A DNA stretch of 64,000 nucleotides from Agrococcus casei LMG 22410 (GTDB lineage: Bacteria > Actinomycetota > Actinomycetes > Actinomycetales > Microbacteriaceae), in NCBI RefSeq assembly GCF_900163565.1, contig NZ_FUHU01000036.1, forward strand, positions 19,948 through 83,947, read 5' to 3'. Below the pieces are notes generated by a model, which ran no database searches, was not told the DNA's origin, and saw only the letters and a list, made by a program, of their open reading frames with translations. The position numbers and the translations under genes were made by a program. The first letter of the stretch is position 1; each line of letters opens with the position of its first letter. Shown here one piece after another: positions 50,887-58,606 of the stretch.

Positions 50887-51476
50887 CTGCAGGCGCGCAT
50901 CCGACACGGCGCATCGGCGTCCTCGCGCTGCAGGGCGCCGTGTCGGAGCACGCCTCGATGCTCTCCGCCCTCGGCGCCGAACCGGTGCTCGTGCGGCGAC
51001 CCGAGCAGCTCGACGGGCTCGACGCGCTGGTCGTGCCGGGCGGTGAGAGCAGCGCCGTTGCCCGGATGGCCGCCCGAGTCGATCTGCTGCCTGCGGTTCG
51101 CGGTTGCATCGATGCGGGCATGCCGGTGCTCGGCACCTGCGCGGGGCTGATCCTGCTGGCCGAGCGAGTCGTCGACGCGGGAGCCCTCGACGGCTTCGAT
51201 CGCATCGGCGGACTCGACGTGACCGTGCGGCGAAACGGCTATGGCGGCCAGCTGGCGTCGTTCGAGGCCGACGTCGAGCTCGACACTGCCTCGATGCACG
51301 TCGCGTTCATTCGCGCCCCGATCATCGAGCACGTCGGGGCGGATGCGCGGGTGCTGGCGACGCACGACTCTCGCCCGGTTGCTGTGCAGCAGGCGCGAGT
51401 CTTGGCAGCGGCGTTTCATCCCGAGATCACGGGCGTCGACCGCCTGCATCGGATGCTGCTCTCGCTGATCGACTGA
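50883..51476 (+). CDS. pdxT: Pyridoxal 5'-phosphate synthase glutaminase subunit
   Basis: PdxT releases ammonia from glutamine and channels it to PdxS. The 197-residue class I amidotransferase has [17 protein letters not shown] and [12 protein letters not shown]. The nucleophile is in [12 protein letters not shown], and the His-Glu pair is in [10 protein letters not shown] start at GTG 50883 overlapping the pdxS stop (GTGA) gives a tightly coupled pair. Confidence 0.96.
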   Translation: MTAGAHPTRRIGVLALQGAVSEHASMLSALGAEPVLVRRPEQLDGLDALVVPGGESSAVARMAARVDLLPAVRGCIDAGMPVLGTCAGLILLAERVVDAGALDGFDRIGGLDVTVRRNGYGGQLASFEADVELDTASMHVAFIRAPIIEHVGADARVLATHDSRPVAVQQARVLAAAFHPEITGVDRLHRMLLSLID

Positions 51477-51516
51477 CGACTCGCGACCCGAGGTGCGCGG
51501 CAGTACGCTGAGCACC

Positions 51517-52572
51517 ATGAGCAACGTGCCCGCATACATCGCAACTTCCGTTGACGCACCGCTTGAGGCCGGCACGGTCTGGCGCCGTGACGTCGGCCCG
51601 AACGACGTGCTGATCGACATCCGCTGGTCGGGCATCTGCCACTCTGACATCCACACCGTGCGGGGCGACTGGGGTCCGACGGTGTATCCGCTGGTGGTCG
51701 GCCACGAGATCGCCGGAACCGTCGCTGCGGTCGGCTCGGCCGTGACGAAGCATGCAGTCGGCGACCGCGTCGGAGTCGGATGCCTCGTCAACTCGTGCCG
51801 CGAATGCGCCAACTGCGTTGCGGGCGCCGAGCAGTACTGCCTGAACGGCAAGACCGGAACCTACGCCGAAGTCGACCGCGACGGCACGATCACGCAGGGC
51901 GGCTACGCGACCCAGGTAGTCGTCGACGCCGACTTCGTGCTGCGGGTGCCCGAGTCGATTCCCTTCGAGAAGGCTGCGCCGCTGCTGTGCGCCGGCATCA
52001 CGACGTACTCGCCGCTGCGCCGCTGGAACGCCGGCCCCGGCACCCGCGTTGCGATCGTCGGACTCGGCGGCCTCGGCCACATGGCCGTCAAGCTCGCGCA
52101 CGCCATGGGCGCCGAGGTGACAGTGCTCTCGCGCACGCTGAGCAAGCGCGACGACGGCCTGCAGCTCGGCGCCGACCACTACTTCGCCACGAGCGACGAG
52201 GCGACGTTCACCGACCTCGCCGGATCATTCGACCTCATCCTGAACACGATCAGCCAGAATCTGGCGCTTGACCAGTACCTGGAGCTGCTGGCACTCGACG
52301 GCACGCTCGTGACGCTCGCTGCATCCGCGGAGCCGATCACCATCTCGGAGTTCGCCCTGCAGGGACAGCGCCGGTCGCTGTCAGCCTCAACGATCGGCGG
52401 CATCCCCGAGACGCAGGAGATGCTCGACTTCTGTGCCGAGCACGGCATCGCTCCCGAGGTTGAGATCGTGGCAGCCGACCAGATCAACGAGGCCTGGGAC
52501 CGCGTGCTGGCGTCGGATGTGCGGTTCAGATTCGTGATCGACATCGAGACCCTGCCGGCGCTCGTCGGCTGA
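51517..52572 (+). CDS. Zinc-dependent NAD(P) alcohol dehydrogenase (CAD/YahK-like)
   Basis: The 351-residue medium-chain dehydrogenase has the catalytic zinc ligands in GICHSDIH and GHEIAGTV. The structural zinc site is in [15 protein letters not shown], and the nucleotide-binding motif is [13 protein letters not shown]. It resembles cinnamyl alcohol dehydrogenase-like aldehyde reductases (YahK). ATG 51517 begins the conserved region. It lies 40 bp after pdxT but has no obvious functional tie to it. Confidence 0.92.
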   Translation: MSNVPAYIATSVDAPLEAGTVWRRDVGPNDVLIDIRWSGICHSDIHTVRGDWGPTVYPLVVGHEIAGTVAAVGSAVTKHAVGDRVGVGCLVNSCRECANCVAGAEQYCLNGKTGTYAEVDRDGTITQGGYATQVVVDADFVLRVPESIPFEKAAPLLCAGITTYSPLRRWNAGPGTRVAIVGLGGLGHMAVKLAHAMGAEVTVLSRTLSKRDDGLQLGADHYFATSDEATFTDLAGSFDLILNTISQNLALDQYLELLALDGTLVTLAASAEPITISEFALQGQRRSLSASTIGGIPETQEMLDFCAEHGIAPEVEIVAADQINEAWDRVLASDVRFRFVIDIETLPALVG

Positions 52573-52579
52573 CACCACC

Positions 52580-52954
52580 GTGAGCAGCCGAGACCCGCAC
52601 GAGAGCCTCTCGGGCGCGCTCGGCTTGGCGCTCACGGTGCGCTTTCTGCTTGAGCTGGCGCTGCTGACGGGTGCGGCAGTCGCCGCCTGGCGTCTGATCG
52701 GCGGATGGGTCGGCGTCGTCACTGCGATCGCTGCCGTCATTGCACTGGCTGTGGTGTGGGGCCTGTTGCTCTCGCCCAAGGCCCACTTCACAGTGGGTGC
52801 CGTGTGGCAGCTCGTGATCGAGGCAGTGCTGTTCTTTGGTGTCGCCGCTGCGCTCTGGGCAGCAGGGCTCTGGCTGCCCGCGCTTGTCGGAGTGGCTGTC
52901 TGGGCAGCGGATCGAGTCGCGATCGCACTGCTCAGACAGCTGTCTCGTCAGTAG
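52580..52954 (+). CDS. YrdB/DUF2568 family small membrane protein
   Basis: A 124-residue protein with four hydrophobic helices. Its LTVRFLLELALLTGAAVAAWRL opening (key R-F-L-L-E-L) and VWGLLLSPKAHF loop match the YrdB/DUF2568 family of unknown function. The start is GTG, seven bases after the alcohol dehydrogenase stop, so it is in the same operon. Its last seven bases overlap the convergent Ltp gene. Confidence 0.8.
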   Translation: MSSRDPHESLSGALGLALTVRFLLELALLTGAAVAAWRLIGGWVGVVTAIAAVIALAVVWGLLLSPKAHFTVGAVWQLVIEAVLFFGVAAALWAAGLWLPALVGVAVWAADRVAIALLRQLSRQ

Positions 52955-53451
52955 CCGACGGCGCTGGCCCCGTATTCGGCCTGCTCCTGGGTGAAGCCCT
53001 CGTAGAGGAGCTGGTCGATCAGGCCCTGGCGTGAGAACGACATGAGCTCGAGGTACTGCTCGGCCTGAAGCGCCGCCTGTTCGTTCCAGTCGACGTTGAT
53101 CGCGTCCACAGCGAATGTGGCGTCTGCATTCGAGTACCCCTCGTACTCGAGCTGCTCAATCAGGCCTTCACGCGAAAACGCAGTGAAGCTGAGATAGGAC
53201 TCAGCCTGACCGATGGCGTTCTGCTGCGCGAGCGTGAGATCGGAATCGGCTTCAGCCTCTTCGACAGCTTCGGTCTCGTCTGCTTCTTCGACGACATTCG
53301 CCTCTTCGACCGCTTCGGTCTCGCTGGGTGTTGCAACGGCAATGGTTGTTTCGGTGGTGTCTTCGGGTACTCCGGAAGGAGTGAACACGCAGCCGGTGGC
53401 CAGTAGCGCGATCGTGGTGGACAGTGCAAGTGCAAGAGTGATCTTCTTCAT
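52948..53451 (-). CDS. Ltp-family lipoprotein with two Ltp repeats
   Basis: From ATG 53451 the product has 167 residues: signal peptide with lipobox ATGC (Cys21), a very acidic Glu/Ala/Val-rich tether (about 28-72), then two Ltp repeats. The repeats align as QAESYLSFTAFSREGLIEQLEYEGYS and QAEQYLELMSFSRQGLIDQLLYEGFT (compare the cores AF/SF-SR-x-GLI-x-QL-x-YEG). This domain is known from the Ltp lipoprotein of phage TP-J34, which blocks DNA entry of superinfecting phage, and from many chromosomal proteins. Here it is chromosomal and next to a TA locus. Confidence 0.85.
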   Translation of the reverse strand: MKKITLALALSTTIALLATGCVFTPSGVPEDTTETTIAVATPSETEAVEEANVVEEADETEAVEEAEADSDLTLAQQNAIGQAESYLSFTAFSREGLIEQLEYEGYSNADATFAVDAINVDWNEQAALQAEQYLELMSFSRQGLIDQLLYEGFTQEQAEYGASAVGY

Positions 53452-53555
53452 GATGCTCACAGTAGAAGCCACCACTGACACGGTCTCACGCTCTCCACAG
53501 AAACAGTTGTCCACACCACCTCTCCCGCGTCAGTGGCCGCCTCTAGTTTTCGGGC

Positions 53556-53831
53556 ATGACTCAGCACTCGCCGTACCGGATTCCGTTCACAGTCGACATC
53601 TCTGGCGACACCATCGAGCTCACGAACGCCTCCGACGAATGGCTGCCGTGGGTGAACATCGACGTCGTCTCGAATGACCTCATGGCACCGGTCGCACCGG
53701 GCGAGATGCCGCCGCGGCACTGCGTGAGGTTCCCAGCGGGCACCCTCGCCCACTCGCCTGCCGCAGCCCTGCAGGTGACCTGGCTGCGTGAATCCGGCGA
53801 CGGCCCCTACGTGTGGCGGGCCGTGCTCTGA
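53556..53831 (+). CDS. Hypothetical protein, 91 residues
   Basis: A small soluble protein with no signal peptide or membrane helix and a single cysteine. The strand-like composition (IPFTVDISGDTIELTN, ALQVTWLRES) suggests a small beta protein. I do not recognise the family. It starts at ATG 53556, about 105 bp from the divergent Ltp gene, and its stop is one base from the convergent XRE gene stop. Confidence 0.6.
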   Translation: MTQHSPYRIPFTVDISGDTIELTNASDEWLPWVNIDVVSNDLMAPVAPGEMPPRHCVRFPAGTLAHSPAAALQVTWLRESGDGPYVWRAVL

Positions 53832-53832
53832 C

Positions 53833-54132
53833 TCAGCCCCGGCTCATGCGAGCCCGAGTGAGGTCTTTCGCCGTGAACTTGTGCGTGCGGCCCGGGTACA
53901 TGTCGGCGTGCATGTCTTTGACCAGCACGCTCGGGTCGAGGTTCAGAGCCGTTGAGATGCGCACGACGGTCTCAATGCTCGGGCTGACTTCGCCGCGCTC
54001 GATCTTGGCGATGTTGGTCCAGGCCAGTTCGGCCAGCTCACCCAGGTCTTCGAGGGTGCAGCCGCGTGCCCGACGCTGTTCTCTGATGCGCTGACCAAGG
54101 AATTTCGCGGCTTCGGAGTGCTGTGCGGCCAT
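53833..54132 (-). CDS. XRE-family helix-turn-helix regulator
   Basis: From ATG 54132 the product has 99 residues. The Cro/CI-type HTH occupies about residues 11-66 (IREQRRARGCTLEDLGELAELAWTNIAKIERGEVSPSIETVVRISTALN, key LGQRIREQR...IAKIERGE.SPS...V..I). A basic tail follows (AKDLTRARMSRG). A longer frame exists upstream, but it crosses the repeat-rich intergenic region. It diverges from the HTH-MntA/HepT pair, so it may share or compete for the same operators. Confidence 0.82.
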   Translation of the reverse strand: MAAQHSEAAKFLGQRIREQRRARGCTLEDLGELAELAWTNIAKIERGEVSPSIETVVRISTALNLDPSVLVKDMHADMYPGRTHKFTAKDLTRARMSRG

Positions 54133-54215
54133 CCACTCAGCACACTCGCATCGCGCTGGAAAGACCAGAATCTCTGTGCACTGTGCTTCTGTGGACAGTT
54201 GCATTGCGGCGCGCT

Positions 54216-54251
54216 GATCTGCCGAAATGCTTGGATCTGCCCAAATGCTTG
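54216..54251. repeat. Two tandem 18-bp repeats upstream of the TA operon
   Basis: GATCTGCCGAAATGCTTG (54216-54233) is followed without a gap by GATCTGCCCAAATGCTTG (54234-54251), one mismatch in 18. Each carries AAATGCTTG, the complement of CAAGCATTT, related to the CAAGCAGTT elements further on. Confidence 0.85.
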
Positions 54252-54258
54252 CGGTTGG

Positions 54259-54297
54259 CAAGCAGTTCGACAGAAAGCGACCAGAAACAAGCAGTTG
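54259..54297. repeat. CAAGCAGTT elements upstream of the TA promoter
   Basis: CAAGCAGTT occurs at 54259-54267 and again at 54288-54296. The first, together with the preceding repeat, forms the hairpin TGCTTGC-GGTTG-GCAAGCA. The second is part of AACAAGCAGTTG (54286-54297), which recurs downstream of hepT at 55160-55171. Confidence 0.8.
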
Positions 54298-54332
54298 CGC
54301 GCGCAGAGAAGCCAGCGCGTATACTCGTATAC
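54295..54332 (+). promoter_or_regulatory. Likely leaderless promoter and GTATAC operator of the TA operon
   Basis: TTGCGC (54295-54300) and TATACT (54320-54325), 19 bp apart, would start transcription at about 54332, one base before the ATG. There is no ribosome site. The -10 lies within GTATACTCGTATAC (54319-54332), a doubled palindrome that suits autoregulation by the HTH antitoxin. Confidence 0.55.
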
Positions 54333-54788
54333 ATGAGCGATCTGAGAGCACGCCGGCAGGCTGCGGGCCTGACGCAGGCTGAGCTCGCTGCGAGGGCCGG
54401 CACCGCGCGCCCCAACATCGCGGCGTACGAGTCAGGGGCCAAAGTGCCGTCTCCTGAAGTCCTCGCGCGTCTGCTCGAGGCGATGCGCCCTCGGCCCTCC
54501 GATGCCCTTGCAGGCAACGAGAGCGCTGTCAGCGAGCTCGCGCGCAAATTCGGCGCCGAACGGCTGCGGGTCTTCGGATCGACGGCGAAGGGCATCGACA
54601 CTCCTGGGTCAGACCTTGACTTGGTCGTCGACCTCTCCCCCGGCACATCCTTCTACTCACTGGTCGAGATGGAAGACGCACTCTCCGACCTGCTCGGAGT
54701 GCCTGTCGACATCATCTCGGAGCCCTCGGCCACCGACGAGATTCGCGAGCATGCACGCGACCTCGAACTTCCGACTTCAGCAGCATGA
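54333..54788 (+). CDS. MntA-type antitoxin with N-terminal XRE helix-turn-helix
   Basis: The 151-residue protein fuses an XRE HTH (about 1-55, RRQAAGLTQAELAARAGTARPNIAAYESG with key TQAELA.R.G....NI..YE.G) to a minimal nucleotidyltransferase (65-150). The GSx10DxD motif is intact: Gly82-Ser83 and Asp94/Asp96. MntA antitoxins neutralise HepT by adding AMP to its tyrosine, and the active-site residues needed for that are present. Its end overlaps the hepT start (ATGA). The added HTH suggests it also represses the operon. The longer open frame upstream lies in the intergenic repeats. Confidence 0.88.
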   Translation: MSDLRARRQAAGLTQAELAARAGTARPNIAAYESGAKVPSPEVLARLLEAMRPRPSDALAGNESAVSELARKFGAERLRVFGSTAKGIDTPGSDLDLVVDLSPGTSFYSLVEMEDALSDLLGVPVDIISEPSATDEIREHARDLELPTSAA

Positions 54789-55144
54789 GCACCGCTGAAC
54801 GCGAAGCTCGAATCGATGCCAACCTCGCAGCGATCGAGCTGCATCTGCAGGAGTGCGTCTCGGTCGCCGCCCGCGGTGAAGACGCCTTCTTCGGCTCTGA
54901 CTTCGTCTACCGCTATGCCGCCTATGCGGCGCTCATCCAAGTGGGCAATGCGGTCAAAGACCTGCCCGACGAGTACCGAGCCGCGCATCCGGATGTCCGC
55001 TGGCGGGCGCTCTCTCGCACACGCGACAAAGTCGGCCACAGCTACGGCAACACGATCGACTGGCGGATCATCTGGGTGGCAGTCGTCAACGACATTCCCG
55101 ACGACCTCGCCGCGGTCACTGCGATTCGTGCTGGACGCGGCTGA
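54785..55144 (+). CDS. HepT-like HEPN ribonuclease toxin
   Basis: A 119-residue all-helical HEPN (DUF86-type) protein. The catalytic Rx4HxY motif is complete: Arg80, His85 and Tyr87 in RDKVGHSY. In described systems the HEPN dimer cleaves RNA and its Tyr is the AMPylation target of MntA. It is translationally coupled to the antitoxin. The Rx4-6H motif being intact argues that the toxin is functional. Confidence 0.88.
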   Translation: MSTAEREARIDANLAAIELHLQECVSVAARGEDAFFGSDFVYRYAAYAALIQVGNAVKDLPDEYRAAHPDVRWRALSRTRDKVGHSYGNTIDWRIIWVAVVNDIPDDLAAVTAIRAGRG

Positions 55145-55147
55145 CCA

Positions 55148-55179
55148 CATCTGCCTGAGAACAAGCAGTTGGGCAGATG
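55148..55179 (+). terminator. Hairpin after hepT carrying the AACAAGCAGTTG repeat in its loop
   Basis: CATCTGCC (55148-55155) pairs with GGCAGATG (55172-55179). The 16-base loop ends with AACAAGCAGTTG, identical over 12 bases to the copy upstream of the TA promoter. It can act as terminator, or as a flank of the module. Confidence 0.6.
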
Positions 55180-55197
55180 CTCCCGCAGCCAAGCCCC

Positions 55198-55788
55198 TCA
55201 GGCCGACTTGGCAGCTACGACGAACGCCCTGATCAGCTCCTGGCTCTTCACACCCCGCGATGACTCGACACCGCTCGAGACGTCGACGCCCCAGGGCCGC
55301 GCATCCGCCACCGCCTGAGCGACATTGTCGGGCGACAGCCCGCCAGCGAGCAGCCACCGGCCCTCGGGAGTCTCGAGCGCGCCCAGATCCCATCGCTCTC
55401 CCGAGCCCGGCACGGCCGAGTCGAGCAGGAGCGCTTCCTCGCCAAGACTGCCGGCAGCGGCCGATTCTCCCGCCGCAGCCCGCCAGACCCGCGGCAGCGC
55501 GGCAACGGCCCTGCGCACGTCGTCATCGCTGTACCCGTGCAGCTGCAGCACGTCAGCTCCAAGCCGCTCCACCGCCGCGATGGCGTCGTCGATCGACAGG
55601 TCGTGCACGACGAGAACGGAGTCTGCAGAGGCGGACGCGCCGATCACGTCGAGCGCTTCGGCATCGGTGGCCGCACGCGGACTGGTGCTGCTGAGCACGA
55701 TGCCCACCGCATCCGCTGCCGCTTCGACTGCCACTCGCGCATCCGCCGCCGATCGCAGCCCGCAGATCTTGACGTACACGCCCGACAC
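55198..55788 (-). CDS. trpF: Phosphoribosylanthranilate isomerase
   Basis: TrpF isomerises N-(5'-phosphoribosyl)anthranilate in tryptophan synthesis. The 196-residue TIM barrel opens with VYVKICGLRS, has DVLQLHGYSDDD, LLAGGLSPDNVAQAV and GVDVSSGVESSRGVKS. GTG 55788 follows the ABC-F stop directly; GTG 55779 is an alternative. No other trp genes are nearby. It is downstream of the broken ABC-F gene, so its native promoter may have been displaced by the insertion. Confidence 0.93.
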   Translation of the reverse strand: MSGVYVKICGLRSAADARVAVEAAADAVGIVLSSTSPRAATDAEALDVIGASASADSVLVVHDLSIDDAIAAVERLGADVLQLHGYSDDDVRRAVAALPRVWRAAAGESAAAGSLGEEALLLDSAVPGSGERWDLGALETPEGRWLLAGGLSPDNVAQAVADARPWGVDVSSGVESSRGVKSQELIRAFVVAAKSA

Positions 55789-55790
55789 GC

Positions 55791-56290
55791 TCAGCCGACC
55801 TGCTCTGACAGCTCGAGCCACCGCTCTTCGAGTCCGGCGATCTGTGCATCGGTGTCGGCGAGCTCCTGCTGCAGCTCGAGCAGCCCGTCGAAGTCGCTCT
55901 GATCGTGCGTCTCGAACTTGGTCATGAGCTTCGCGCGAGCGTCGGTCGTCTTCGCGAGCTTGCGATCGACTGCCGAGAACTCCTTCTCGAGCGCTCGCAG
56001 CTCGGCACCGCCGAGGGCCGCGCGCTTCTGCTGAGCTGCCGAGACCTGGGGCTTGCCTGACGCCTCGGCCGCAGTTGCCGCATCTCGCTCGCGGCTGCGT
56101 CGCAGGTACTCTTCGACGCCGCCGGGCAGGTGCCGCAGCTCGCCGCCGATCACCGCATACTGCTGGTCGGTGACGCGCTCGATCAGGTAGCGGTCGTGGC
56201 TGACGACGATGAGGCAGCCGCCCCACGAGTCGAGCACGTCTTCCATGGCTGCGAGCATGTCGGTGTCGAGGTCGTTGGTCGGCTCACCCA
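55791..56290 (-). pseudogene. C-terminal fragment of a Uup-like ABC-F ATPase, cut by element insertion
   Basis: About 165 residues remain of a protein that is normally near 600. The fragment starts within the second Walker B: the expected L-L-L-D-E-P-T-N-D-L-D reads only from EPTNDLD, with element-derived codons (M-L-G) in front. It continues through the switch histidine SHDRYLIERVTD and GGVEEYLRRS, and ends in the long C-terminal coiled coil typical of Uup. The missing N-terminal part should lie beyond the right end of the inserted element, outside this window. Confidence 0.85.
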
Positions 56291-56310
56291 GCATCTCAGA
56301 GGCAGATATA
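56260..56310. other. Probable attachment site (attL-type junction)
   Basis: Host coding sequence on the minus strand is continuous up to GAGCCGACCAAC (ending at base 56285) and stops matching the ABC-F family just beyond. The integrase gene starts 45 bp further on. Large serine integrases cross over at a 2-bp core inside about 50 bp; the exact core cannot be fixed without the other junction. Confidence 0.6.
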
Positions 56311-56329
56311 GAAGGAGTACCTGCCCACT

Positions 56330-57859
56330 ATGGACGCCAATGCAATCACCCGCCCGTCCGAATCAGGGACCGACGCGCTGATCTATACCCGCGCCTCGAT
56401 GGATCGTCACTATTTGATGCGGTCCACGAGTGACCAGGAGACGGACTGCCGTTCCTGGTGCGAGCAGCAGGGGTGGAGGGTCGCCAGAGTCATTACCGAT
56501 GCAAACCGCTCCGCATCGCAGTGGCGCACTCGGGAGCGTGAAGGCTTTGAGGAGGCCTTGCAACTCATCGCATCCAAGCAGTATGCAGCCTTTGTGACCT
56601 GGGAGCCGTCTCGTGCCGGACGCGAACTCGCGGCTTACATTCAACTCCGCGCTGCGTGTCAGGCAGCGGGTGTTCTCTACTTGACCAAGGGTCGGGTGTA
56701 TGACTTCGCGCGCAGTGACGACGCCTTCATGATGGGACTCGAGTTCCTGACTGCGGAGAAGGACGCGGCGGTTATCCGGGAGCGGCAGCTTCGCACGGTC
56801 CGGCTGAACGCGCAGAAGGGTCGGCCACACGGACGACTCCCCTACGGCTACCGCAGGGTGTACGACGAAAACACGGGCGCTCTGCTGCGACAAGAAGTCG
56901 ACCCGGAGAAGGCTGCGGTCATCACGACAGCAGTCGATGAGATTCTTCACGGAGTACCGGTGAACCGGATCATCACGCGTCTGAACCGTGAGGACATCCC
57001 AACACCGATGAAACCGTTGAGTGACAAGACGCGCGGCTGGATGAATGCGACCCTCGTGCAGATCATCCGGAGCCCCACGATCGCGGGCTTGCGCAAGTAC
57101 CAAGGTGAGGTGATCGGTGAGGCCGACTGGCCTGCGATCATCCCGGTCGAAAAATGGGAGAAGGTCAACCGTGTTCTCGCCGACCGGGCACGACGAACTC
57201 GGTACGTCGAGAAGGACAACCACAGTCACCCGAAATGGCTGCTGTCCTTCATCGCTCGGTGCGGGTTCTGCGGCCGCTTCCTCGCTCGGGTGCACAATGT
57301 GGTTCCTCGCAAGAACGGGAGGCCGCGCAACAACTATGTGTGCCAGCACATCGGATGCCGGCGGATCAGCATTGATGTGGAGAGGACAGATACATACGTT
57401 CTCGAAGCCTTGCTGGGCTGGCTCTCCACCCCAGAGAGCTTGACGGTACTTGCCGGCCCGGATGATGACTGGAACGATCGCGTTCGCGAGGCTGAGGAAC
57501 GACTGGCGGCTCTCCGCTACCGGCTGGACGAAGCCGCCGAACAGTACGCGGAGGGCGCGATCAGTCTGGCGATGCTGTCGAATGTGGAGCAGCGACTGAA
57601 TCCGCAGATCGAGCAGGCGGCGAGGGAAGCGGTGCCGCCGGTGGCAGACGCAGCCGTGCTCGATCTCATCAGCGCCGACGATGTCCGTGCAGCTTGGGAG
57701 CGACTTGATCTGCTCGAACAGCGTCGGCTCATCAAGATGCTCTTGGAAATCCGCATCGAGAAGTCGCAGCTCATGGGCGGCATCTTCGACTATGGGCGAA
57801 TCAAGATCGCACCGCGGTTCGTCGCTCCGGAGACGTACAATTGGCGGCGCGCAGCGTAG
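56330..57859 (+). CDS. Large serine recombinase (integrase)
   Basis: A 509-residue serine recombinase. The catalytic domain has the nucleophile Ser23 in YTRAS and the arginine helix in SRAGRELAAYIQLRAAC. The recombinase domain (RPHGRLPYGYRR ... LNREDIPTP) follows, then a zinc-ribbon domain with CGFCG and CQHIGC. A coiled-coil region near residues 380-440 matches the strand-swap/RDF-interacting motif of large serine integrases. ATG 56330 is 12 bases after GAAGGAG, a long spacing. Its position beside the host junction marks it as the enzyme that inserted the element. Confidence 0.93.
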   Translation: MDANAITRPSESGTDALIYTRASMDRHYLMRSTSDQETDCRSWCEQQGWRVARVITDANRSASQWRTREREGFEEALQLIASKQYAAFVTWEPSRAGRELAAYIQLRAACQAAGVLYLTKGRVYDFARSDDAFMMGLEFLTAEKDAAVIRERQLRTVRLNAQKGRPHGRLPYGYRRVYDENTGALLRQEVDPEKAAVITTAVDEILHGVPVNRIITRLNREDIPTPMKPLSDKTRGWMNATLVQIIRSPTIAGLRKYQGEVIGEADWPAIIPVEKWEKVNRVLADRARRTRYVEKDNHSHPKWLLSFIARCGFCGRFLARVHNVVPRKNGRPRNNYVCQHIGCRRISIDVERTDTYVLEALLGWLSTPESLTVLAGPDDDWNDRVREAEERLAALRYRLDEAAEQYAEGAISLAMLSNVEQRLNPQIEQAAREAVPPVADAAVLDLISADDVRAAWERLDLLEQRRLIKMLLEIRIEKSQLMGGIFDYGRIKIAPRFVAPETYNWRRAA

Positions 57860-57977
57860 CGCGCAGCACCACACCCTGATCCTTCGTGATCGGAAGGAAC
57901 GAGGCCCCGAGTTCCCGCCCAGCTTTACGCAGCGCAGTGATCTCGGGGCTCTCCTCATGATTAAGGGGCTCACTCAT
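57801..57977 (-). CDS. Small coupled hypothetical protein, 58 residues
   Basis: MSEPLNHEESPEITALRKAG starts at an ATG overlapping the stop of the DUF4913 gene (ATGA). The product is soluble and helical, with a basic, Thr/Ser/Arg-rich end. Its last 59 bases lie antisense to the 3' end of the integrase gene. The overlap and codon use favour a real gene, but the family is not recognised. Confidence 0.5.
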   Translation of the reverse strand: MSEPLNHEESPEITALRKAGRELGASFLPITKDQGVVLRATLRAANCTSPERRTAVRS

Positions 57978-58597
57978 GGCACTTCTCCCGTGCTCAGCAC
58001 TAAGCCTGCGATGAACTGATCCTCGGCACGCCGGCGCGCTTCCACGTCGGCGTGCATGTACTCCACGAAGTCTTCCTCCCGATTCGGGATGACGGTGTCT
58101 TCGATGGGGTCGGTGTCGGGTTCGCCGGGCCAGGCGATGCGGCGGGTGGGGCGGTCGGTGGTCAGGCGCGTGCCGCAGGCGGCGGTCCAGTGTCGGAGTC
58201 GTTCTTGGGCTTCGGTGAAGTCGCGGTGCCAGACGAGCATGGCGGACCCTTTGGCCTCGGGGTGGATCGCGCATAGCCAGTGGATGTGCAGCGCGGACAG
58301 CTCCCACACCAGTCCTGGGTGGCGGTGCCAGAACGGCGGGATCACGGCGACGGGGAGTCCGTAGGTGTGTCGGAGCCAGTGCACCCATTCGTTGAGCGCG
58401 AGCCATTCTTCTTCTGCGGCGTCGGCGGTGAGGAGGTTCCAGTTCACCGGCCCCGGAGGCCCCGACTGATCCTCACCCTGGGTACCAGGGGTGTCGGGGT
58501 CGGGATCGTAGCTTTCATCGAACTCGTCCTCCGCCATCTCACCCGGATCAACATCACCCGAGCCTGATAGGCCCGTGTCTGACAGTTCGTCGACCAT
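57974..58597 (-). CDS. DUF4913 domain protein
   Basis: The 207-residue protein has an acidic, disordered N-terminus (1-45) and then the DUF4913 core (about 60-140): LNEWVHWLRHTYGLP, IPPFWHRHPGLVWELSALHIHWL, MLVWHRDFTEAQERLRHW (key W.RHP..V.ELSAL...W and WH.D). This family is found on actinobacterial plasmids and conjugative elements and has no known function. It lies nine bases after the SSB gene. Confidence 0.85.
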   Translation of the reverse strand: MVDELSDTGLSGSGDVDPGEMAEDEFDESYDPDPDTPGTQGEDQSGPPGPVNWNLLTADAAEEEWLALNEWVHWLRHTYGLPVAVIPPFWHRHPGLVWELSALHIHWLCAIHPEAKGSAMLVWHRDFTEAQERLRHWTAACGTRLTTDRPTRRIAWPGEPDTDPIEDTVIPNREEDFVEYMHADVEARRRAEDQFIAGLVLSTGEVP

Positions 58598-58606
58598 GAT
58601 GTGCTC

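Noticed and set aside
56363..57973. 536-codon minus-strand frame opposite the serine integrase
   Set aside because: Antisense of a protein with intact recombinase motifs; its product resembles no family.
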